From: VRUE01 sp044867645
Lineage (GTDB): Bacteria > Actinomycetota > Thermoleophilia > Solirubrobacterales > 70-9
Direction of reading: 5' to 3'
DNA: 64,000 nt
Assembly: GCA_044867645.1 (NCBI GenBank)
Contig: JBIOVI010000007.1
Span: forward strand, 6,905-70,904
Both the position numbers and the translations under genes were made by a program. Positions 34,323 to 43,516 of the stretch are shown one piece after another (position 1 is the stretch's first letter; each line of letters starts with the position of its first letter). Below the pieces are notes generated by a model. It saw nothing but the letters and a program-made list of their open reading frames with translations, was not told the DNA's origin and did no database searches.

Positions 34323-35324
34323 CTACCTCGCCTCGCCGAGGACGACCGGGGGCCGGGCCACCGAGGGGACCGCCGGTGCGGCCCGCAGCGGCGGCTGGGC
34401 GAAGCCGAGCAGGACGGTGAGCGCGCGCCACTCGGTGCCGATCCTCCGCCGGGAGGCGGCGTCCACCGTCGCCCGCGGCGCCCGCGCCACAATCCGCAAC
34501 AGGTGTCCGAGCGCGAGCGCGGCGCGAATGCCAAGCGCCCCGAGAACGCCGTGGTGCTTGCGAGCGAACAGCGACCGCGAGTGCGCGAGCTGGGCCATCA
34601 GATCGCCACGGTCGCGCCGGCCGGCATGATGGGTGACGGTCATCAGCGGCAGGTGACGGACGTCCCAGCCGGACCGCCGCGCCCGCAGACACCAATCGAT
34701 CTCCTCCGAGTAGAGAAAGAAGCGCTCATCCATGGGGCCGATCGAGTCGATGACCTCGGCCCGCACGCACATGAACGCTCCCACCACCCAGTCCGGCGAC
34801 GTCTCCCGCCGGTAGCGGTCGGCCCGGACCTCGAGCTCCTGCAGGGTGCCGAACAGCGGCCAGCGCGCGGCGAACAGCGACTCGCCAAGGTCCCTGAGCG
34901 GCGAGGGGAAGCGGCGCATCGAGAACTGGAGCTCGCCGTCGGCGCCACGCTGCACGACGCTCGCGATGCCGACGTCGGGGCGAGAGTCGAGGGCGGCGAT
35001 CAGGTCGGCGAGCGAGCCCTCGCGGATCTCGACGTCGGGGTTGAGCAGGAGCACGTACCTTCCGCTCGCCCGCGCGATCCCCACGTTGTTGCCGGCGGCG
35101 AAGCCACGGTTGGGGACGCGCAGCACCTCGACGTCCTCCAGCTCCCGCTCGATCGCCTCCGGCGTGCCATCGCTCGATCCGCTGTCGATGACGAGCCACT
35201 CGGCGCGCGCGCTCCCCAGGGCCGCCCGCGCCGAGCGCAGGGTGCGAAGCGCCAGGTCGCGCCCGTTGTGGGTGACGACGACCACGCTCAGGTCGCAACC
35301 GGGCGCTGGCGCAGGGCTTCTCAT
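34323..35324 (-). CDS. Glycosyltransferase family 2 (rhamnosyltransferase-like)
   Basis: A 333-residue GT-A transferase. DLSVVVVTHNGRDLALRTL, WLVIDSGSSDGTPEA, RGFAAGNNVGIARASG and LLLNPDVEI (the metal-binding acidic motif) are close to WbbL-type rhamnosyltransferases; FFLYSEEIDWCLRARRSGW gives the catalytic base region. ATG 35324 overlaps the polymerase stop as ATGA. It probably adds a deoxyhexose to the repeat unit. Confidence 0.87.
   Translation of the reverse strand: MRSPAPAPGCDLSVVVVTHNGRDLALRTLRSARAALGSARAEWLVIDSGSSDGTPEAIERELEDVEVLRVPNRGFAAGNNVGIARASGRYVLLLNPDVEIREGSLADLIAALDSRPDVGIASVVQRGADGELQFSMRRFPSPLRDLGESLFAARWPLFGTLQELEVRADRYRRETSPDWVVGAFMCVRAEVIDSIGPMDERFFLYSEEIDWCLRARRSGWDVRHLPLMTVTHHAGRRDRGDLMAQLAHSRSLFARKHHGVLGALGIRAALALGHLLRIVARAPRATVDAASRRRIGTEWRALTVLLGFAQPPLRAAPAVPSVARPPVVLGEAR
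34326..34329 (-). promoter_or_regulatory. Ribosome-binding site supporting an ATC start
   Basis: GAGG on the minus strand, within the last codons of the upstream glycosyltransferase gene, is spaced 6 nt from the ATC codon at 34319-34317. The next possible standard start, GTG 34277, would begin the protein 14 residues after the required Cys. Confidence 0.6.
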
Positions 35325-36709
35325 GCGGTTAAGACCCGGCCCACGGGCGAAGCCCGCACCCGCGCCGTCCATCCCGCCGGGACCTCGACCGACGCCGCGC
35401 AGATACACATCGCCGCCATAAACAGGAACAGGTAGGGAGCCTGCGGGAAGGTGAGGATGTCGTACAGCGCGCAGGCAACCCCGAAGGCCAGGCAGCCCGC
35501 GCCCGCCGCCAGCGCCGGCGGCCCGCGCACGGGATCGTCGGAGCGCAGAACCGAGCGGGCCACGAACAGCGGGGTCACAATCAGGGCCAGGAATGCCAGC
35601 AAACCCAGAGCGCCGACCTGGAACAGCTGGCCCAGGTACTCGTTGTCGAAGATCCGGTACGTGTCGACGCGTTCGGAGTCGAGCGTGCCGAAGCCGCGCC
35701 CGAGTATCGGCGTGGTGAGCAGGTCCGGCACGACCGCGGGATAGTCGGCCGTCCGCCCCGCGGTCGAGGTCTGGTTCGAGGTCTGCCCGAGCTCGCGGAC
35801 CGTGCTGAAGATTCCCGGCGTCAGGACAAGCGCGGCGGCCAAGGCCACGACCCCGAAGGGCGCCAACCGCAGCAACTGACGGGGGCGAAATACGAACAGC
35901 GTGAGCAGGGCGATGGCCGGTACGACGGCGCCCGACTTTCGTTGCGTGATCAGCGCCCCGGCGATGATCACGCATGCCGCGATGCCCCAGAGGACGCGCC
36001 GGCGCCGGCCCCGGGCGATCGCCGCCAACACGACGGCAAAGGGCAGCGCCATGCCGAGGATCGAGGTCGCCGAGAGCGCGTGCCTGGTGGGTCCGGTGAT
36101 CACTGGCCGGGGGGTGGTATTCGGATTGGGGTCGATCAGCGTCGGCGACGGCTCGACCGTGGCCACGGGCGAGAAGACGGTCGCGGCGGTGTCGTAGAAG
36201 ACGTTGTAACCCGTTTTCTTCTCGTAGATCGTTCCGGCCGCGGTGATCACGGCGAGCACGACGATCAGCACCGAGAACGGGCGCAGCTCAGCCGCTCGCA
36301 GGGTCAGGGAGACGATGACGAACACCGCGGCGAGCGCAAGCAGCACGGCCAGCCGTTTCTGCGCGACTCCCCATTCCCCCAGGTTCGTGATCCGGTCGAC
36401 GTTGACCGCGATGCTGGCGACGGCGACGAAGACGAAGGCGGCCATTCCGATCGCCCACCCCCGCGGGCGCAGGCGCTTGACCCGCTCGGGCTTGCCGAGG
36501 ACGGCACCGGCGGCCCAGACGACCACGATCAACGCGACCAGTAAGCGGCCGAAATCGGAGCTGAAGGGGAGGCTCACGTCGAGCCGGATCGCGTCGAAGG
36601 GAACCAGGAAGATCGTCGTCAGCAACGCGGCAAACAGCCAGGGCAACGGCCTGCGCGTCCGTGGCCAGGCGTCGGCGGCGGGTGCGGGCGGCGGCGATAC
36701 CGCCTCCAT
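35321..36709 (-). CDS. O-antigen ligase/polymerase-like membrane protein
   Basis: A 462-residue protein with about 11 membrane helices and a large loop containing QRKSGAVVPAIALL, then TTPILGRGFGTL and FDNEYLGQLFQVGALGLLAFL, typical of Wzy/WaaL C-terminal regions. It likely polymerises the repeat unit assembled by this operon. ATG 36709 shares one base with the upstream Wzz-like stop (TGATG). A second protein of this type lies at 7059. Confidence 0.82.
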   Translation of the reverse strand: MEAVSPPPAPAADAWPRTRRPLPWLFAALLTTIFLVPFDAIRLDVSLPFSSDFGRLLVALIVVVWAAGAVLGKPERVKRLRPRGWAIGMAAFVFVAVASIAVNVDRITNLGEWGVAQKRLAVLLALAAVFVIVSLTLRAAELRPFSVLIVVLAVITAAGTIYEKKTGYNVFYDTAATVFSPVATVEPSPTLIDPNPNTTPRPVITGPTRHALSATSILGMALPFAVVLAAIARGRRRRVLWGIAACVIIAGALITQRKSGAVVPAIALLTLFVFRPRQLLRLAPFGVVALAAALVLTPGIFSTVRELGQTSNQTSTAGRTADYPAVVPDLLTTPILGRGFGTLDSERVDTYRIFDNEYLGQLFQVGALGLLAFLALIVTPLFVARSVLRSDDPVRGPPALAAGAGCLAFGVACALYDILTFPQAPYLFLFMAAMCICAASVEVPAGWTARVRASPVGRVLTA

Positions 36710-37536
36710 CAGGGCACCCGCTCGTGCTCAAGGCCGAGATCGGCGAACTCCCCGCGCTTGCGGTGGGTGGTCCCGTTTCCATTTGAGACAGCGCCGTGCT
36801 GGTCGGACTGGCGCCACCCACGGGCGATCGTCTGCGCCGGAATCAGCAGCATGCACCAGCCGCCGAAGATGACGAAGAAGACCAGAGCGGCGATCTGGGT
36901 GTTCGCCCCCTCGTTCACCACCCCCCCGGTCGCGCTCCCCAGCTTGCGGATCACGACACGGCGTTCCTCCGGCGTGTGCTGGCGTGCCTGGATCTGTTCG
37001 ACGTAGCCGCGGAGCGCCCGCGGCGCCGCGTTTGCCAGCGCCGTGGCCCCGTCCTGGGTCGGCGCCTGCGCGAAGACCGCGACGATCGGCAGCACCGGGT
37101 TGTTCTCGAACCGCAGCCGGTAGAGGGCGCCCTCGCCGATGATCTGCGAGCTGCGCTGACCCGCCGTGGGCTCCTGCTGGATCACGGGGAGGTTGATGTC
37201 GTACGGACCCTCGGCCTCGATCGCCTCGACGGGGAGCTTGGCGTCGCGGGCGATCAACTCGAGCGCCGCCGGGGTCGCCAGGAAGCGAGCGAAGACGCTG
37301 GCGCGCGTCTCCAGCGGCGTCAGGTCATTGGCAAGGTCGGCGAAGGCCGAGTCCGGAGTGTCGACGAGCAACTGGGTGGACGCGGTCGCGAAGACGTTCG
37401 TCCGGCTCTGTAGCGACGGCGGGAAGATCCCGACCTGGTAGACGCTCAGCAGCGCCACGAAGGCCGCGATCGACGCGCCGAGCGCCACCAGGCGGCGTCG
37501 TTTCCAGAGGGTCTTGAGGGTTCGCGCCAGTTCCAT
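36709..37536 (-). CDS. Wzz-like membrane protein without kinase domain
   Basis: A 275-residue protein with two membrane helices: LVALGASIAAFVALLSVYQV near the N-terminus and IAALVFFVIFGGWCMLLI near residue 220. The extracytoplasmic part between them has LLVDTPDSAFADL and a helix RALRGYVEQIQARQ. This layout matches Wzz chain-length regulators; no nucleotide-binding motif exists. It shares RRLVAL, ILVD/LLVD and PIADVERDLEPLAARAGVFA-type segments with the gene at 40106, so the two are paralogues. It precedes the polymerase gene and may set its chain length. Confidence 0.75.
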   Translation of the reverse strand: MELARTLKTLWKRRRLVALGASIAAFVALLSVYQVGIFPPSLQSRTNVFATASTQLLVDTPDSAFADLANDLTPLETRASVFARFLATPAALELIARDAKLPVEAIEAEGPYDINLPVIQQEPTAGQRSSQIIGEGALYRLRFENNPVLPIVAVFAQAPTQDGATALANAAPRALRGYVEQIQARQHTPEERRVVIRKLGSATGGVVNEGANTQIAALVFFVIFGGWCMLLIPAQTIARGWRQSDQHGAVSNGNGTTHRKRGEFADLGLEHERVP

Positions 37537-37596
37537 TTGCGTTCGGCGGGGATGGCTCCACCGCTAAGGACGAACGCGTGGCGGTTGGGCCTTCTT

Positions 37597-38523
37597 TCAC
37601 CCGCTGGGCGGCGCGACGGTCCTCCCGGCGAGGTCTTGCCGCCGTATGCGCCCGACGATCCGGCGGCGCTGCTCGGCGCGCACGAAGCGGGCGTACCCTT
37701 CGATGTCCACCCGGGGCACGCGGCGGAGGACGGCGCGGGCGTATCCGTACAGATAGGCCGCCCCCGAAAGACCCCGCGGCTTCGCGCGGGCGGTCTTTCC
37801 CGCCCGCATCAGAGTCCACAGCGCGCCGTGGTGGAGGATCCAGTGAGCCTCTCCCCAACGGGCGTGGCCACGCAGGCGGCCGTCGGCAGTGCCGGTGTGG
37901 CGATGGTGCAGCGCCTCGATGTGGTCGAAGGAGCGAGTCTCGAAACCGTGCATGCGGGCCAGCACCTCGTCGATCCCGTCCCAGCCAAGCCGCTCCGTGA
38001 GGCCCCCGATCGCGTTGAAGCAGTCGCTCCTGTAGAGCTTGAGGGCGCCCCGCACGTGATTCTTCGCGCTGGACGTCGGCCACCAATCGTCGTCGTGGTG
38101 CTCGAGGATCGTGCCGCCCGCGATCCCCAGCGTGGGGTCGCGGGCAAACTCCCTGAGAATCGACTCGTAGTAGTCGGCTCGCAGCTCGACGTCGCCATCG
38201 AGCTTGCCGATGTGGGTGAACAGCGAAAGCGCCGTCGGGTCGACCGTGTGCAGGCCGTAGTTGAAGGCGCGAGGCGCCGCGGCCACGGCGAGCCGGTCGG
38301 CCGACTCGCGAGTGAGCCCACGCGGGGTCGAGACCACGTCGATGAAGTCGAATTCCGACGCCAGACGGCGAAGGATCGCCGGCGTCTCGTCGCTGGAGTC
38401 GTCGTCGACGACTATCCAGCGCTCGGGTCGGCGCGTCTGCCCAGCGAGGCCGTGGGCGACGCGCTCTATGTGCGCAGCCTCGTTGCGAACGGGCGAGATG
38501 ATCAGCAGGCGCTGGTAGGGCAT
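37597..38523 (-). CDS. Glycosyltransferase family 2
   Basis: A 308-residue GT-A protein. LLIISPVRNEAAHIERVAHG and WIVVDDDSSDETPAIL form the nucleotide-binding part, GKLDGDVEL supplies the metal-binding acidic motif, and YRSDCFNAIGGLTERLGWDG with a basic C-terminal region follows. ATG 38523 is used; the frame extends to GTG 38568. It sits between flippase and Wzz-like genes with 60-66 nt gaps. Confidence 0.86.
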   Translation of the reverse strand: MPYQRLLIISPVRNEAAHIERVAHGLAGQTRRPERWIVVDDDSSDETPAILRRLASEFDFIDVVSTPRGLTRESADRLAVAAAPRAFNYGLHTVDPTALSLFTHIGKLDGDVELRADYYESILREFARDPTLGIAGGTILEHHDDDWWPTSSAKNHVRGALKLYRSDCFNAIGGLTERLGWDGIDEVLARMHGFETRSFDHIEALHHRHTGTADGRLRGHARWGEAHWILHHGALWTLMRAGKTARAKPRGLSGAAYLYGYARAVLRRVPRVDIEGYARFVRAEQRRRIVGRIRRQDLAGRTVAPPSG

Positions 38524-38589
38524 GCCAACCACCAACGAGAGCGGAGTCGCGGTGCTTCCGGCCTCCACGACCAGCCTCGGGGGGCAGGG

Positions 38590-40113
38590 CTACTCGGCAA
38601 CCGCCTGGGCCGCGCCGGGCACGCCGACGGCGAGCTCGCTCCCCGCGCCCCCGGGCATGATGCGGCGGAGCACGAAGACGACGTCGGCCCAAGCCTTCGG
38701 GCCAATCAGGCGCAGCGTCGCGAGGTAGGCGACGAGCCCGGCTGCGCCGCACGCCGCGAGGGTGGGAACGACCGCCGCGTCGAGCAGGAGGCGGACCGGG
38801 AGCGCCGCGGCGACGAGCGCGACGCAGGCGCCGATCGCCGGTCCAGCGTCGCCGACGAGCTCGACGATCGAGATATCGAGAGCGGGCCCGAGCAGAAGCC
38901 AGTAGGAAGCGACCAGCGTCGCCACCCGGAAGCACGCCACCGTGGCGCAGACCACGGCCAGCTCGCCGCCGGAGGCCGCGAGGAAGAGGAGTCCCGCGTA
39001 GAGAGCGAGTTCGCAGATGTTGAACACCATCAGCGGGCGCGGGCGGCCGACGGCGAGGACCAGCGGATCGATCGTGTTCTTCAGCATCGTCGCCATGCCG
39101 GCGAGCGCGAGGATCTGGGCGGGCACGACAGCGGGCTCCCAGCGGGCGCCGAAGAGCCACGGCACGACGATCGGCGCCACAACCATGAAGAAGGCAAGCA
39201 GGGGGAAGATCAAGGTTGCGTCGAGGCGGACGATCCGGCGCCGAATCGCTCGCATATGGTCGATGTCCTGCGTCCGCGAGTAGACGGGGAAGGCGATCCG
39301 GGTGACTATGCCGCTGATCTTGCGCTCGTACTCGACGCCGATCGTGAAGGCGCGGTAATAGAAGCCGACCAGGGCTGGAGACAACTGCGTGCCGAGGATC
39401 ACGTAGTCGATGTTCCGGTTGCCGATCCCGGCCAGCCCGGCCCCCGCCGCCGGGGCGCCGACGGTCGCGATCTCCCTGATCTCAGGGCCGCGCCAGCGCG
39501 GCACGGGCGAGCGCGCGAAGGCGAACATGGTCAGCCCCCAGGCGCCGATCCCGGCAAGGCTGCCGATCACATAGGCCTCGGCGTCGAAGCCGGCAAGCGC
39601 AAGCGCGACCGAGGTCGCGGTGCCAACGGCGACCGAGGCGACTTCCGAGATACCGATGCGCTGGAACTCGAGCCTTCGCTGCAGCGTCGCGAGCGGCACG
39701 ATCATCAGACCGGCGATCGCGAACACCGGGGAGTAGAGCTGGAACAACTCGGCCGTGCGCTCGCCGAACAGCGGGGTGGCGATCAGCGGGCTGAGGAAGA
39801 AAGTCAGCACCGTCAGCAAGAGCCCGCCCCCCAGACCGACCGCCATCGTCCCCTCGGTATGCCTGCGGGTGAGAGCCTGCCGCTGGACGAGGGGCGTGCC
39901 CAAACCCTCGTTGACGAGCGAGAGGGCAACCTCGGAGACGACCAGGGCTATCGCGAAGCGGCCATATTCCGCCGGCGGCACGAGGTGCGCCAGAACCACT
40001 GCCCCGGCGGCGGCGACGATCTCGAAGGCGACCCTGGTGATCGATATCCAGCGCACGCCGTCGAGCGTCGCCTCGCGGAGCTCGCTGCGAGAGACCTGCT
40101 CGTCGTCAGCCAT
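38590..40113 (-). CDS. Polysaccharide flippase (Wzx/WzxC-like)
   Basis: A 507-residue MOP-family exporter with 12-14 hydrophobic helices. LVPPAEYGRFAIALVVSEV, NEGLGTPLVQRQ, VILGTQLSPALVGFYYRAF and VTRIAFPVYSRTQDI are typical of WzxC-type proteins. It should move the lipid-linked unit outward. ATG 40113 overlaps the upstream Wzz-like gene by 8 bp. Confidence 0.86.
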   Translation of the reverse strand: MADDEQVSRSELREATLDGVRWISITRVAFEIVAAAGAVVLAHLVPPAEYGRFAIALVVSEVALSLVNEGLGTPLVQRQALTRRHTEGTMAVGLGGGLLLTVLTFFLSPLIATPLFGERTAELFQLYSPVFAIAGLMIVPLATLQRRLEFQRIGISEVASVAVGTATSVALALAGFDAEAYVIGSLAGIGAWGLTMFAFARSPVPRWRGPEIREIATVGAPAAGAGLAGIGNRNIDYVILGTQLSPALVGFYYRAFTIGVEYERKISGIVTRIAFPVYSRTQDIDHMRAIRRRIVRLDATLIFPLLAFFMVVAPIVVPWLFGARWEPAVVPAQILALAGMATMLKNTIDPLVLAVGRPRPLMVFNICELALYAGLLFLAASGGELAVVCATVACFRVATLVASYWLLLGPALDISIVELVGDAGPAIGACVALVAAALPVRLLLDAAVVPTLAACGAAGLVAYLATLRLIGPKAWADVVFVLRRIMPGGAGSELAVGVPGAAQAVAE

Positions 40114-41011
40114 CGCCCGGGCGGGGCGAGGCGGGCGTCTCGAACTGAGCCCGCTCCACGATCTCCTCGGCCGCGGCGATCGAGGCCGAGGCGAGTGCGC
40201 GCGGATCCGGCTCGGACCGGCTCTCCGATCGGCCTGCGGGCAGGCCGGGGGCGACTCGGAGCGATGGCGGCTCCTCCTTCTGCGGACCCCCGCCTGTCTC
40301 GACCGTTCGCCAGGCGACCGCCAACCGCGGTACCGCCAGGATCAGCAGGACCAGGATCGTAAACAGGACTACGAAGACCAGCCCGGCCATCTTGGCGCCG
40401 AGCGCATCGGCGACGACGCTGGCCTGTGCCGGTCCAAGCACCCGGAAGGTGACGCGCTTGCGATCCGGGATCGCCTGCTGGCGTTGAATCGAGGTCACTA
40501 TCCGACCCACCGCCGCCGGCGCCGCCGCGGCTAGATCGCGGGCCTCCTCTACCGTGGGCGCGCGGGTGACGACGTTGAGGATCGGCAGCAACGCATCCCC
40601 CTGAAGGATTTCGATCCCGTATGGAAGTAGCTGGGGCGGCGGAGCGCTAGCTCCGGTCGCCTCTCCTGGAAGCGGGGCCGGCCCGACGACTTCGATCCGG
40701 TGGGCTGGGATACCGGTGTCGTCGGCGATCTGGCCGATCACGTTGCCCCCGGCGATGTAGCGGGCGAAGACGCCAGCCCGCGCCGCCAGGGGTTCGAGAT
40801 CGCGCTCGACGTCGGCGATCGGCGATTTCGCCGAGTCGACGAGGATCTCGACCGATCCGCGAGCTTCGACGCGATCGCGCTTGGAAAGGGACGGTGGCGC
40901 GAGGCCGACGTCGTATATGGCCGCCACGGCGACGATGGCGGAAACAGCGGCGGCCACGGCGACGAGCAGTCGCCGCTGCCAGAGCTCCTTGAGGACCAAG
41001 ATGAAGTTCAC
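40106..41011 (-). CDS. Wzz-like membrane protein without kinase domain, paralogue
   Basis: A 301-residue protein with helices LLVAVAAAVSAIVAVAAIY and LVFVVLFTILVLLILAV flanking an extracytoplasmic region that contains VEILVDSAKSPIADVE and RDLEPLAARAGVFARYI. It is a paralogue of the protein at 36709 and likewise has no ATPase domain. The C-terminal cytoplasmic tail is Pro- and Glu-rich. Start is GTG 41011, 6 nt after the GT4 gene. The only ATPase of this type in the window is at 2778. Confidence 0.74.
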   Translation of the reverse strand: MNFILVLKELWQRRLLVAVAAAVSAIVAVAAIYDVGLAPPSLSKRDRVEARGSVEILVDSAKSPIADVERDLEPLAARAGVFARYIAGGNVIGQIADDTGIPAHRIEVVGPAPLPGEATGASAPPPQLLPYGIEILQGDALLPILNVVTRAPTVEEARDLAAAAPAAVGRIVTSIQRQQAIPDRKRVTFRVLGPAQASVVADALGAKMAGLVFVVLFTILVLLILAVPRLAVAWRTVETGGGPQKEEPPSLRVAPGLPAGRSESRSEPDPRALASASIAAAEEIVERAQFETPASPRPGDG

Positions 41012-41017
41012 GCCGTC

Positions 41018-42244
41018 CTAACGATCGAGTTGGGTAATGGGATCGCGAGTGCGACCGTCTGAGAAACGGAGGAGGTGTGAGGGAACTTGTGCGCGAGGCC
41101 AGGCGGCGGTCAGCGCGACTATCTCCTGCCACAGCCGCTCGAGACCGGCCTGCCGGTCGTACTCGCGGCGCACCCGACGGCGACCGCGTGCGGCCTGGGT
41201 CCTCGCCGCCTCGGGATCGGCGATCAACCGCGCGACCGCTCCGGCCATCGCGCTGGGATCGTTGGCGGGTACGACGGTCCCGCAATCGCCGTCGGGAACC
41301 ACCTCGGTGACGCTGCCGACGTCGGTGGCGACGACGGGGCGCTCCTCGGCGAGCGCCTCCATCAAGACCAGCGGAGTCACGTCCGCCCCCTGGCTCGAGC
41401 AGAAGAGCAACGCGTCATGCTCCCGCAGCATGGCGGGCACGTCGTCGACGGGCCCGGTGAAGCGCACCCGCTCGGCGACGCCACGCTCGCGGGCAACCGC
41501 GTGCACGCGCTCGGCATACGGCTCGTCGAGGACCGGCCCGACGACGCTCAGCGTCGCATCGATCCCTCGCTCACCGAGCAGGGCGAGCGTCTCGACCGCT
41601 CGGTGCTGCCCCTTGCCGTCGCCCGCCGTGAGGCTTCCGATCACGCAGAGCCGCAACGGGCTCCCGAGTCTCGCCGCCCGGCGCTCCCCGTCGCCAACGG
41701 CGATCCCGTCGGGGATGCGAACGACACGCGCCCGGCCGCGACCGGCGAACCGAGCCGCTACGCCGGTGGATATCGCGACCACGACGTCGGCGAGGCGGCG
41801 CTGCAACCAGAACGCCATCGCGCCGGGACGAGAGGTCGGCCACTCGCGGGCGTATACGAGCACGGGTACGCCGGCCAGGCGGGCGGCGAGAACGGGAGCC
41901 AGCAACACCGTGCTGCTGGTCAGCACCGCCTCGATTTCGCGTGCGCGGATCGTCTTTGCGAGGCGGACCGCGTCGATGCAACCGCGCACCAGCTGGCGCA
42001 GCCATCGCGCCGGCGATGCCGACCAGACCGGCAGCGACGGAGCCGGGGGGACAAGCTCGGCGCAGGTGGCGAATCGCTCCCGCAAGGGGCCCTCGGGCAC
42101 CGCGGCGACGATCGAGCACCGCCGCGCGAAGCACTCCGCCTCCGCCAGGGCCATCGCCTGGGCGCCGCCGGGAGCGGCGCTGTGGACAGCGATCAGCAGG
42201 GCGCGAGGCGCTCCCGCCCAGCTGGACGAGGAAACGACGGTCAA
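41018..42244 (-). CDS. Glycosyltransferase, GT4 family
   Basis: A 408-residue GT-B enzyme: LLIAVHSAAPGGAQAMALAE, VPVLVYAREWPTSRPGAMAF, VRIPDGIAVGDGE, LRLCVIGSLTAGDGKGQHRA and the donor-site LLFCSSQGADVTPLVLMEAL. The only standard start near the fold's first strand is TTG 42244, which overlaps the upstream stop as TTGA. It follows a membrane protein gene and precedes a Wzz-like gene in the ten-gene operon. Confidence 0.85.
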   Translation of the reverse strand: MTVVSSSSWAGAPRALLIAVHSAAPGGAQAMALAEAECFARRCSIVAAVPEGPLRERFATCAELVPPAPSLPVWSASPARWLRQLVRGCIDAVRLAKTIRAREIEAVLTSSTVLLAPVLAARLAGVPVLVYAREWPTSRPGAMAFWLQRRLADVVVAISTGVAARFAGRGRARVVRIPDGIAVGDGERRAARLGSPLRLCVIGSLTAGDGKGQHRAVETLALLGERGIDATLSVVGPVLDEPYAERVHAVARERGVAERVRFTGPVDDVPAMLREHDALLFCSSQGADVTPLVLMEALAEERPVVATDVGSVTEVVPDGDCGTVVPANDPSAMAGAVARLIADPEAARTQAARGRRRVRREYDRQAGLERLWQEIVALTAAWPRAQVPSHLLRFSDGRTRDPITQLDR

Positions 42245-43386
42245 GGGCCGACGGGGTCGCCGGTCAGTTCGCGGCTGGCCCGGACCTCGGCCACCCGATG
42301 CAGTACTCGCTCGACCAGATAGCCGTAGCCGAAGGCGATCAGGGGCACCAGGACGAGCTCGTAGCGGAAGGCCGAGTACGCCGGCCCGACCGCGAGCGCC
42401 AGCAGGTAGCCGGGGAAAGTGGCCCAGACCAGAACGGTGAGCGGATCGCGACGCGGGGCGAGCGCGAACGCGGCGACGATGCCGCAGACCGCGATCAGCA
42501 CCACGTGGGGGTTGGCGAGGGCATAGTCGAGGTAGCGATCGGCCATGTGGACGAGATTGCCGGGGTACTGGGGAAGCACGGCCCCCCAGCTGGTATCGGT
42601 GGGAATCGTGTGGCGGGCGAAGACGAAGGCGAGCAGCTTGGACAACGGAACGCTGTGCAGCAGGGGAGCCGGCAGCGCGGCCGCAAATCCCGAGGCGGCG
42701 AGCGCCACGGCGCGGCGGTTTCGCTGGACCACGACCAGCGCCAGGGCCGCGATGACGAGCATGAAGGCGGTGTCGCGGGTGAACGAGAGCGCTCCGACGC
42801 AGAGCACCCACGGCACCAGCCAGCGGGGCCCGCGCTCGGCGACAAACAGACCGCAGAGCAGCCCGGCGATCAGCAGCGCCAGCCCGGTGCTGTCGGTAAG
42901 CGGGAACACGGACCAGGCCCGCAGCGGCGGCCAGGCGACGATCGCCACGGAGACGGCGAAGCTCGCCGTGAACGAGACACGCCGGCGCAATAGCAAGAAC
43001 AGCAATGCCGGCACCAAGATGAAGCCGAGCAGCGAGAGGGTCTCGAGGGCGTGCAGGCCAAGGACGGGCTTGAGCGCGGCGGCCAATAGCGGCAGAAGCA
43101 GTCGCCGCTCGTAGAAGGGCACGTTGAACTCGACCCAGGCCGGGTTGCTCACCCGCCTCGGTTCGTCCGGGTGCTGCGCTTCGATCCCGCGCTCATAGTT
43201 CGACAGGGGCCCGCCGAAGACTCTCTTGCGCGCCACCTCTCCATCGGCACCGAGGATCTGCTCGGTCTTCGCCTGGTAGAAGAGGGCGTCGGTCTCCCAG
43301 CTGATCTCGCCACCCCAGTGCTTCCCCATGGACAGCGCGGCGAGCAGCATCAAGACAAGGGCGGCGAGGATGGTGCGCGTGCGCAT
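42241..43386 (-). CDS. Multi-pass membrane protein, possible GT-C transferase
   Basis: A 381-residue protein with about nine membrane helices and an acidic first loop, EISWETDALFYQAKTEQILG, reminiscent of GT-C enzymes that use polyprenyl-phosphate sugars. The family is not certain. ATG 43386 is used because it starts the first helix; the frame is open to 43638. It is the first gene of the ten-gene minus-strand operon and divergent from the giant secreted protein, with 130 bp between. Confidence 0.65.
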   Translation of the reverse strand: MRTRTILAALVLMLLAALSMGKHWGGEISWETDALFYQAKTEQILGADGEVARKRVFGGPLSNYERGIEAQHPDEPRRVSNPAWVEFNVPFYERRLLLPLLAAALKPVLGLHALETLSLLGFILVPALLFLLLRRRVSFTASFAVSVAIVAWPPLRAWSVFPLTDSTGLALLIAGLLCGLFVAERGPRWLVPWVLCVGALSFTRDTAFMLVIAALALVVVQRNRRAVALAASGFAAALPAPLLHSVPLSKLLAFVFARHTIPTDTSWGAVLPQYPGNLVHMADRYLDYALANPHVVLIAVCGIVAAFALAPRRDPLTVLVWATFPGYLLALAVGPAYSAFRYELVLVPLIAFGYGYLVERVLHRVAEVRASRELTGDPVGP

Positions 43387-43516
43387 AGTCCAGAAACGAG
43401 CATCGCCCGGCGAGACTTCCACGCGCGCAATAAGAACCGCCGTGCCCGAGAACCAGTCGAATTTCATCCCCTCGGCTCGGCAGGGAACGGTGTGCCGGAG
43501 CGTTGCCCTGGTAGCG
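43387..43516. promoter_or_regulatory. Divergent promoter region
   Basis: This 130-bp gap lies between the start of the ten-gene minus-strand operon and the start of the giant secreted-protein gene, so promoters for both should be here. I could not fix -35/-10 elements by eye. Confidence 0.4.

Noticed and set aside
33303..35435. 710-codon plus-strand open frame over asnB and the GT2 gene
   Set aside because: No motifs; contradicted by complete enzyme motifs on the other strand.
37537..40362. 941-codon plus-strand open frame over the flippase and GT2 genes
   Set aside because: Arg/Asp/Gly-rich with no recognisable domain; the minus-strand genes under it have clear families and coupled starts.
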